From the NCBI GenBank assembly GCA_900765185.1, contig CAAFQT010000181.1, positions 1-11,065 of the forward strand: a stretch of 11,065 nucleotides of DNA. The letters run 5' to 3'. The stretch is from an uncultured Collinsella sp. (GTDB lineage: Bacteria; Actinomycetota; Coriobacteriia; Coriobacteriales; Coriobacteriaceae). The translations under genes were made by a program, and so were the position numbers. Below the pieces are notes generated by a model. It made no database searches. It was not told the DNA's origin and saw only the letters and a list, made by a program, of their open reading frames with translations. Numbering within the stretch: position 1 is the stretch's first letter; every line of letters begins with the position of its first letter. Below, in pieces: positions 1-4,741 of this stretch.

Positions 1-54
1 AAGTGCGACGAGTGCCCGCTGGCGGATTTATGCCCCAGTGTACGGGTGGGCTAG
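1..54 (+). CDS. nth: Endonuclease III, C-terminal end (partial, 5' end outside window)
   Basis: The window opens in frame inside a gene; the last 17 codons read KCDECPLADLCPSVRVG, then TAG at 52-54. The Cys pattern C-x2-C-x5-C followed by a short tail matches the end of the [4Fe-4S] cluster motif (C-x6-C-x2-C-x5-C) of endonuclease III, a DNA glycosylase/AP lyase that removes oxidised pyrimidines in base-excision repair. The first cluster cysteine and the catalytic helix-hairpin-helix region lie upstream of the window. A second copy of this end lies at 1594-1679 and, read with one frameshift, shows the complete four-cysteine spacing, which supports the assignment. Other HhH/FeS glycosylases such as MutY share a similar cluster, so the family is firmer than the exact gene. 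Confidence 0.7.
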   Translation, partial: KCDECPLADLCPSVRVG

Positions 55-68
55 GTTGCAAGGGCAGG

Positions 69-101
69 GTGCCGCCGCTCTTGCGTATCTCCGGGCGGCA
101 C
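69..101. other. Inverted repeat between convergent nth and ATPase genes
   Basis: GTGCCGCC (69-76) and GGCGGCAC (94-101) form a perfect 8-bp stem with a 17-base loop. It lies between the nth stop (54) and the stop of the minus-strand ATPase (135), where a bidirectional terminator would be expected. Neither flank has a T-run, so a terminator role is only a guess. Confidence 0.35.
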
Positions 102-134
102 AAATCGGGACGCGGTCGGTGACCATGGCGCTCG

Positions 135-1292
135 CTACGACTCCCGAAGCAAGAACTCTTCTGCCGGCACAACCGATGCGCCCTCGGTATCGTAGCGCTC
201 GGAGCCGTGATATACGACGGCTCGGTCCTTTGCGGGAATGCCAAGTTCAGAACCAACAGAGCGTAGGTGTCGAGCGAATGTGTCTCGGTAGGTAGCGCCC
301 GATTTGATTTCGAACGCCTGTGGGCGAGCCTGCTCTGTTAGATCGATAAGGTCGATCTCTCGTTTGCTATCGTCGCGATAAAAGACAAGCGTGGGCTCGA
401 TGCCTCTGTTGAGATATGCCTTCTGGCGTTCCGAGACAACGAGGTTTTCGAATATTTCCCCGCTTAGGGGGTGGCTCATGAGACTGCGCTCGTCGTGAAT
501 GCCAAGCAGATGACAAAGTAGTCCCGTGTCGTAGAAGTACAGTTTTGGCGCTTTGGTAAGCCGCTTGCGCATGTTTCCAGCATATGGCTGAAGCAGGAAT
601 ACCAAATAGCTTGATTGCAGGATCGAAAGCCACGAGCTGATCGTCGCCGTGGCGACTCCCACATCGGCGGCGAGTCTTGATAGGTTGAGCAGTCCTCCCA
701 CGCAGGCCGCGCACAGCCCGATCATTTTTCTAAAGGAGCTCAGGTTACGCACGTCGAGAAGGCCGCCCGCGTCGCGCTCCACATAGGTCATAAGGTAATT
801 TTGGTAGAACATATCGGTGGGGATGCCCGCATCATATATGCGCGGGTATCCCCCGCGAATCAGGTAGGTGTCAAGCGAGATTTGCGTCTCGCTGAGCTCC
901 TGGTAGGAGAGAGGGAGGAGTTTGAGCATGCCGACGCGCCCAGCAAGCGATTGCTGGATGTTGCGCATAAGCAAAAAGTTTTGCGAGCCGGACAATACAT
1001 ACTGGCCGGTCCTTCCGCGCTCGTCGGAAGCGACCTGAATCATGCTGAACAGCTCCGGTGCATATTGGGCCTCGTCGATGATCAGATGATCAGGGCGCCT
1101 GCTGATAAAGCCGACGGGGTCATCGAGTGCGGCGCGACGGACTTCCGGGTTCTCGAGGTTGAGATATTCATATTCAGGAAAGACGGCCTTGATGAGAGTT
1201 GACTTGCCGCTTTGGCGTGGCCCCGTAAGCGAGACGACGGGAAACCATTCTGACATGCCGCGTAGCTTTTGGGCCATGGTTCGCTCAATCAT
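135..1292 (-). CDS. AAA-type ATPase with DUF4143 domain
   Basis: This 385-residue protein has an N-terminal P-loop ATPase domain and a C-terminal DUF4143 region. Walker A is GPRQSGKST (24-32), Walker B is HLIIDEAQ (69-76), and a sensor-like VLSGSQ sits at 99-104. After the ATPase comes a helix-turn-helix-like stretch (LSRLAADVGVATATISSWL, about 204-222). The C-terminal part has EID (312-314) and FEIKSG (327-332), which resembles a PD-(D/E)xK nuclease-fold core. Such proteins are common, often multicopy and strain-variable in gut bacteria; their cellular role is not established. The frame stays open upstream to an ATG at 1412, but the start at 1292 is preferred: family homology begins at MIERTMAQKL, AAGGG lies at good distance, and the 40 extra residues are basic with no SD before them. 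Base composition is visibly less GC-rich than mfd, and the gene lies between two nth 3' ends, suggesting acquisition. Confidence 0.88.
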   Translation of the reverse strand: MIERTMAQKLRGMSEWFPVVSLTGPRQSGKSTLIKAVFPEYEYLNLENPEVRRAALDDPVGFISRRPDHLIIDEAQYAPELFSMIQVASDERGRTGQYVLSGSQNFLLMRNIQQSLAGRVGMLKLLPLSYQELSETQISLDTYLIRGGYPRIYDAGIPTDMFYQNYLMTYVERDAGGLLDVRNLSSFRKMIGLCAACVGGLLNLSRLAADVGVATATISSWLSILQSSYLVFLLQPYAGNMRKRLTKAPKLYFYDTGLLCHLLGIHDERSLMSHPLSGEIFENLVVSERQKAYLNRGIEPTLVFYRDDSKREIDLIDLTEQARPQAFEIKSGATYRDTFARHLRSVGSELGIPAKDRAVVYHGSERYDTEGASVVPAEEFLLRES

Positions 1293-1300
1293 TTTTAACG

Positions 1301-1306
1301 CCCTTC
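1301..1306 (-). promoter_or_regulatory. Ribosome-binding site of the DUF4143 ATPase
   Basis: On the minus strand GAAGGG lies 8 bases before the ATG at 1292. The upstream in-frame ATG at 1412 has no purine-rich sequence in front of it. This site decides the start in favour of 1292. Confidence 0.55.
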
Positions 1307-1437
1307 GCGTCTTGCATCGCATGCTCGCAGGCATGCTTTTGGTTTGAAAGTCTCGTGCCGAGTTTGTCGGTATCCGCCGGGTTTCGTGGCAGGCCTTTGG
1401 GATTTGCCACATTGTTAAGGCAAAAAACCATAATTAC

Positions 1438-1450
1438 TAACTAGAAGTTA
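1438..1450. repeat. Short inverted repeat TAACT-AGA-AGTTA
   Basis: This is a perfect 5-bp inverted repeat with a 3-base spacer, just downstream (minus strand) of the putative -10 box of the ATPase gene. It would lie near the transcription start, a typical operator position. The repeat is short and could be chance in AT-rich DNA. Confidence 0.3.
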
Positions 1451-1455
1451 CCACA

Positions 1456-1485
1456 ACTATAAAGTAGCAATTGCCATAATTGCAA
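1456..1485 (-). promoter_or_regulatory. Putative sigma-70-type promoter of the ATPase gene
   Basis: On the minus strand TTGCAA (1480-1485) and TATAGT (1456-1461) are 18 bases apart, close to -35 and -10 consensus, inside an AT-rich island upstream of the ATPase. A start near 1449 would give a leader of about 155 bases to the chosen ATG at 1292, or about 35 to the alternative ATG at 1412. GCAATT (1467-1472) and AATTGC (1478-1483) form a 6-bp inverted repeat with a 5-base spacer that overlaps the -35 and could bind a repressor. This is read by eye only. Confidence 0.45.
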
Positions 1486-1593
1486 AATAACGCAGGTAAA
1501 GCTGATAATCGATCCTGTCCGATCAGGCTGTTTTGTGCCGAGGGCGTTTGAGCATGCGCGTTTTGGGTGAGCGGACCGAGTGCTGATGACCGC

Positions 1594-1679
1594 CGTGCAG
1601 TTTGCGTGACGCCCGCAAACCCAAGTGCGACGAGTGCCCGCTGGCAGACCTTTGCCCCAGCGTGCGTGTGACAGGGTAG
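1594..1679 (+). pseudogene. nth: Remnant of the nth (endonuclease III) 3' end
   Basis: Bases 1623-1679 encode KCDECPLADLCPSVRVTG plus stop, nearly identical to the gene end at 1-54. Immediately upstream, CGT GCA GTT TGC (1594-1605, R-A-V-C) must be joined to GAC GCC CGC AAA CCC (1608-1622, D-A-R-K-P) by skipping two bases. The joined reading restores the full C-x6-C-x2-C-x5-C cluster motif of endonuclease III. No further upstream nth sequence is recognisable, so this is an isolated 3' fragment with a frameshift, not a gene. Against the 1-54 copy all substitutions are synonymous (for example TTA versus CTT for Leu), plus one extra ACA codon. Both copies therefore seem to descend from functional nth genes that diverged under selection, not from a recent exact duplication. 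Confidence 0.7.
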
Positions 1680-1719
1680 GGCCCGGCACGTTTTGCCGGC
1701 GTCCGAAGACGGCGACTAA

Positions 1720-1731
1720 TGTTGCGCAACA
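1720..1731. promoter_or_regulatory. 12-bp perfect palindrome upstream of the zinc-ribbon gene
   Basis: TGTTGCGCAACA is its own reverse complement and lies 66 bases before the zinc-ribbon ATG. A TATGAT hexamer (1754-1759) follows at promoter-like distance from that gene, without a good -35. The palindrome could be an operator for a dimeric regulator; this is inference from symmetry and position only. Confidence 0.35.
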
Positions 1732-1797
1732 CATTTGGGTCGCTAGGGCTCAATATGATGGCGGCAGATGCTGTTTGTTGTGAGGGGATGCCCGAAT

Positions 1798-2844
1798 ATG
1801 TTTTGCACCAAGTGCGGCTCCGAGATGCCCGACGGAACCGAATTTTGCACGAACTGCGGGGCGCGCATGGGCGTTGCTTCTCCGGCGGCTGCGCCTGCTG
1901 AGCCTGCGCCGATGCCGACGGCAGGGATGCCTCCCGTGCAGAAAAAGTCGCATAAGCGTGCCGTGATTATCGGCGTGTGCGTGGCGGGCGTGCTCGTTGC
2001 CGGTGGTGCCGCGTTGGCACTGACCGGCGTGTTGGGGCCGCTTGGACAGGGCAACTCGTCGCAGATTACGGTGCTTGGGTCTGACGAGGGCTCGGCCGAG
2101 CACAAGGACAAGGGAAGCGCCAAGGAGAAGCCTGCCGCCGACGAGGATGAGGCGGAAGAGTCCGAGCAGCCGGGCAGCAGCGTAAAGGTCGACCTCAACG
2201 ACCAGGCTACCTATGCCGCCACGAACCTGTTCCTGTCGAACTTTACGGAGGAGCACTTCGATCGGGACTGGTATCAGACGGGCGGCTTCGATTCGACTGA
2301 CGGACTTTCTGATGACGAGAAATACAAGCTGGTTAAGTTTATCTGGTGCCATTTTATTGACAACGCGCCGTATCGAATCGAGAAAGGCGACTATGACAAC
2401 GGTAATAGCCAGCGTGTGGCGACTGATGTGATCAATAGGGAACTCAACCGCTTGACGGGTCTGACGCTTTCCGATGCCGATATGACTTATGACAGAACGC
2501 CGGAGGGGCAGGCGATTCCTGATTCGGCCGAAGCACATGGTGGGTACTTGTATCTGAAACAGGAATACGGCCAGGGAAATTACGGCCCATCGTGTGCCAT
2601 CGTTACGGGCGCGACTGACCTTGGCGACAACATCTACGAGCTCACCTATGAGGTTTACAGTGCTGGCGGTGCGTTACTTCCTTCCGACATCCCCGAGAGC
2701 ACCTACGGCCTGCCAAAGGACCAGTTCATCGCCGCAATTCAAGCGGATGCATCCAGGGGCCGTACCGAAACTTGCACGGTCCGCGTCGCACAGGGTGACG
2801 GCGCCCCGACCTTCACACTGCTTAAAATGGGCGTCTACGATTAG
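1798..2844 (+). CDS. Zinc-ribbon, single-pass membrane protein of unknown function
   Basis: This 348-residue protein starts with a zinc ribbon (MFCTKCGSEM, then FCTNCG): Cys3, Cys6, Cys17 and Cys20. An Ala/Pro-rich linker (26-48) and a basic KKSHKR cluster lead into one hydrophobic helix (about 55-78). A charged, Glu/Lys/Ser-rich linker (about 85-130) and a soluble domain (about 135-348) follow. The basic residues before the helix place the zinc ribbon inside the cell and the C-terminal domain outside. Many actinobacteria and firmicutes encode such zinc-ribbon membrane proteins, but I do not recognise the C-terminal domain and cannot assign an activity. The ATG at 1798 is chosen over one at 1768 because GAGGGG (1782-1787) lies 10 bases upstream and the family's Met-x-Cys start fits exactly. 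The gene stands alone: the ATPase diverges upstream and a strong terminator follows. Confidence 0.85.
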   Translation: MFCTKCGSEMPDGTEFCTNCGARMGVASPAAAPAEPAPMPTAGMPPVQKKSHKRAVIIGVCVAGVLVAGGAALALTGVLGPLGQGNSSQITVLGSDEGSAEHKDKGSAKEKPAADEDEAEESEQPGSSVKVDLNDQATYAATNLFLSNFTEEHFDRDWYQTGGFDSTDGLSDDEKYKLVKFIWCHFIDNAPYRIEKGDYDNGNSQRVATDVINRELNRLTGLTLSDADMTYDRTPEGQAIPDSAEAHGGYLYLKQEYGQGNYGPSCAIVTGATDLGDNIYELTYEVYSAGGALLPSDIPESTYGLPKDQFIAAIQADASRGRTETCTVRVAQGDGAPTFTLLKMGVYD

Positions 2845-2869
2845 ACTCGGCGTATAGCTCACTCTGATA

Positions 2870-2902
2870 ACGCCAGGCGACTCGTCCGTCTGGCGTTTTT
2901 TT
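2870..2902 (+). terminator. Rho-independent terminator of the zinc-ribbon gene
   Basis: ACGCCAG (2870-2876) pairs with CTGGCGT (2890-2896) over 7 bp with a 13-base loop, and a run of seven T (2896-2902) follows. It begins 25 bases after the stop codon. Its 3' arm and the bases beyond recur at 4600-4644. Confidence 0.85.
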
Positions 2903-2932
2903 GCGGGGCTGTGCATGCGCTTGAGCAGGAGT
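2889..2932 (+). repeat. Intergenic repeat, copy A
   Basis: From the 3' arm of the terminator onward (TCTGGCGTTTTT, TTGCGGGGCTG, then a TGAGC-GGAGT block), this sequence aligns to 4600-4644 with one single-base gap and about 36 of 42 aligned positions identical over its first part. Similarity fades after about 2932. Both copies follow a plus-strand gene. Confidence 0.55.
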
Positions 2933-3042
2933 ATATGTCGCTGCCTGCCGCCCCATGCAAAAATGTGTTGCTAATTTAGAAGCCTATTCAAGCGCGCCGA
3001 AGTCGTGCGTGCTGGCGTAGCATGAGCAAAAAATCAAGCAAT

Positions 3043-3048
3043 GGAGGG
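3043..3048 (+). promoter_or_regulatory. Ribosome-binding site selecting a GTG start
   Basis: GGAGGG sits 4 bases before GTG at 3053. An in-frame ATG at 3041 overlaps this site and has no SD of its own, so the GTG is the better start for the ATP-grasp gene. Confidence 0.7.
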
Positions 3049-3052
3049 TAAC

Positions 3053-4519
3053 GTGGCAACATTGAAGACGCGAGAGCTCGAAGATTATTTTGAACGCATC
3101 GTACGCACGCGCGAAGGTGACCTACCTGGTCGTCGCAAAGGCGACGAATACTTGTCTCAAACCCATGCGCTCTACCATGGTGATCCTGCGCCCTGGGCTC
3201 TGACGCCAAAGATATTCGACAAGGATATGACGGCGCTTCTTAAGGAGGCCGCCGAGCGCATGTACGGCATTATGGACAAGGTAACGCGGGCGTTTTGTTC
3301 CGATGCCTCCGTGCGTGCGTGGTTTCGCATGGATCCGGCTTTTGCTGACCTGTGCGCTATGGATGCCGGCTATGATTGCCAAATTCCCCTTGCGCGTGTT
3401 GATATCTTTCTTGACGAAGATGCCGGTTCGTATACGTTTTGTGAGCTCAATACCGACGGCAGTGCCGGAATGGTAGTGACCGATGCGGTCTGTCAGGCAG
3501 TGCGAATGACGCCTTCCTTTGAGGAGTTTGCATCCGACCACCCCGGCTTTCGGCAGTACGATTTGTGCGGTAGCTGGATAGACGCATTGTTTGAGACCTA
3601 TGCAGAGTGGAAGCTGGCCCATCCTCGCCGCACCGAGGATAGTGCACGATTGGACGACGGGGCCCGCGTTGACGAGGGGCTCTATGCACCGCAATCAAAG
3701 ATATATCCCGCTTCGGTGGCAATCGTCGACTATTCGGAAAGCATCGACTTGGAAGATGCGGCTCATTTTGTCGACCTTATGAGGCGACGGGGTGTGGTGG
3801 CGCGCTTTGCGGATGTGCGCGACCTGCGGATTGGCGAAGACGAGAGCGGTGCTAGGCGGCTGTGCGATGCCGCCGGTCCTATTGATTGCGTTTGGCGGCG
3901 CGCGGTGACCGGCGAGCTGTGGGATAAGCCGTGCGACGGACGCTCGGCCTTAATCGAGGCGGCTCAAGAAGGGCTCGCGTGCATCGTTGGTGGTTTTAGA
4001 ACGTGGCCGTGTGCGACTAAGACCGTATTTGCATTTCTGTGGTCTCGGGCCGGTCAGTCCTTGTTGAGCCCGGAGGAGCAATCGTTTGTACGGGAGCATG
4101 TGCCCTATACCGAGATTTTGGACGAAAGCACCCAGTTGTCGAGATTTGCCGAAAAGGACCGATGGATCGTCAAGCCGTGCGGCGGCTACAATGCGGTTGG
4201 CGTTGTCGCTGGTTTGGATGCCACGGAACAGGAATGGTCCCAGGTGCTTGCTCGTGCTGCGGCCGCTGGGGCGATTGTGCAGGAGTATGCTCAGCAGTAT
4301 CAGACTCCCTGCTTGCGCGGAACGCTTGTCGATGGGCCGCATCGAGGAGAGGCGCCCAAAGGACTTGTGGATGATCTTGGTTTTGCGCCCGCTTCTAATA
4401 TGGAAGGCCTGTACCTGTATCGCGGCCGTTTTGCGGGCGTGTACACACGCGTCGGCTTTGCCAACACCATAGGAGAGTGGACGAGCCGTTTGAACGTTGC
4501 GAGCTTTTTTGAGGAATAG
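3053..4519 (+). CDS. Glutathionylspermidine synthase-family ATP-grasp protein
   Basis: A soluble protein of 488 residues (GTG start) with the architecture of the glutathionylspermidine-synthase C-terminal family, whose members join a carboxylate to an amine using ATP. Visible motifs are RVDIFLD (115-121), CELNTDGSAGM (130-140, acidic/Asn metal- and nucleotide-binding type), VWRRA (280-284), a conserved Lys region ATKTVFAFLW (321-330), WIVKPCGGYNAVGV (371-384, probably holding the ATP-binding Lys374) and IVQEYAQQYQTP (408-419). The C-terminus (VGF-NTIGEWTSRLN, 467-481) is also typical. There is no N-terminal amidase (CHAP) domain as in E. coli Gss, so this is a synthetase-only form. The natural substrate is unknown; coriobacteria are not known for glutathione or trypanothione, so peptide, polyamine or cell-wall conjugation are all possible. 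The gene looks monocistronic, with a terminator upstream and one or two hairpins downstream. Codons are less GC-biased than in mfd. Confidence 0.75.
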   Translation: MATLKTRELEDYFERIVRTREGDLPGRRKGDEYLSQTHALYHGDPAPWALTPKIFDKDMTALLKEAAERMYGIMDKVTRAFCSDASVRAWFRMDPAFADLCAMDAGYDCQIPLARVDIFLDEDAGSYTFCELNTDGSAGMVVTDAVCQAVRMTPSFEEFASDHPGFRQYDLCGSWIDALFETYAEWKLAHPRRTEDSARLDDGARVDEGLYAPQSKIYPASVAIVDYSESIDLEDAAHFVDLMRRRGVVARFADVRDLRIGEDESGARRLCDAAGPIDCVWRRAVTGELWDKPCDGRSALIEAAQEGLACIVGGFRTWPCATKTVFAFLWSRAGQSLLSPEEQSFVREHVPYTEILDESTQLSRFAEKDRWIVKPCGGYNAVGVVAGLDATEQEWSQVLARAAAAGAIVQEYAQQYQTPCLRGTLVDGPHRGEAPKGLVDDLGFAPASNMEGLYLYRGRFAGVYTRVGFANTIGEWTSRLNVASFFEE

Positions 4520-4580
4520 CCGTTTCTTGGGGAGCCTTCCGTGGTTGCGGCGTTCGACGTGACGGGGAGATTTTGGCGAA

Positions 4581-4611
4581 GCCGGTGAGTCCGGTTCTAT
4601 CTGGCGTTTTT
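4581..4611 (+). terminator. Weak terminator-like hairpin after the ATP-grasp gene
   Basis: GCCGG (4581-4585) can pair with CTGGC (4601-4605) including one G-T pair, followed by a T-run (4607-4611). It lies about 60 bases after the stop codon. The stem is short and the loop is 15 bases. It occupies the same place relative to the shared repeat as the strong terminator at 2870-2902 and looks like a degraded form of it. Confidence 0.4.
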
Positions 4612-4644
4612 GTTGCGGGGCTGGGCGTACACCTGAGCTGGAGT
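4600..4644 (+). repeat. Intergenic repeat, copy B
   Basis: This is the partner of 2889-2932: the same TCTGGCG-T-run, the same TTGCGGGGCTG and the same TGAGC-GGAGT block, with one extra G after the T-run. It lies between the ATP-grasp gene and mfd, about 100 bases before the mfd start. Confidence 0.55.
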
Positions 4645-4688
4645 CCTCTTCATGCGCTACCATGACAGGCAACGAATTTGACGAACGA

Positions 4689-4716
4689 CCCGCCGAGCTT
4701 GCCTCGGCGGGCTTTT
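4689..4716 (+). terminator. Strong terminator hairpin just upstream of mfd
   Basis: CCCGCCGAG (4689-4697) pairs perfectly with CTCGGCGGG (4703-4711) over 9 bp with a 5-base loop, followed by C and TTTT (4713-4716). It ends only 14 bases before the mfd Shine-Dalgarno site. It may end transcripts from the ATP-grasp gene, or act as an attenuator if the mfd promoter lies upstream of it, because there is no room for a promoter between hairpin and SD. Confidence 0.75.
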
Positions 4717-4741
4717 GGCGTTGCAATGCCGGAGGAACAGC

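Larger units (their letters stand above)
1413..1797. other. Intergenic region between the divergent ATPase and zinc-ribbon genes
   Basis: This 385-base gap contains no intact gene. From 1413 to about 1520 it is markedly AT-rich and holds the likely ATPase promoter with short inverted repeats. From 1594 to 1679 it holds a broken nth 3' end. After that come a 6-bp hairpin (CCGGCA 1683-1688 with TGCCGG 1694-1699) lacking a T-run, a 12-bp palindrome at 1720-1731, and the leader of the zinc-ribbon gene. I could assign nothing to 1521-1593. Confidence 0.6.

Noticed and set aside
38..295. Small plus-strand open frame overlapping the nth end and the ATPase 3' end
   Set aside because: No SD, begins inside nth codons and overlaps the ATPase antisense; no recognisable protein.
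1293..1412. N-terminal extension of the ATPase to the ATG at 1412
   Set aside because: The 40 extra residues are basic and atypical of the family, and no SD precedes that ATG, whereas GAAGGG precedes the ATG at 1292.
54..1594. A complete transposon or integrative element between the two nth ends
   Set aside because: No transposase, integrase or recombinase gene, no terminal inverted repeats and no clean target-site duplication were visible; only the duplicated gene end supports insertion.
1441..1753. Minus-strand small open frames in the intergenic region
   Set aside because: They cross the nth remnant on the wrong strand and the AT-rich promoter area, with no SD or domain.
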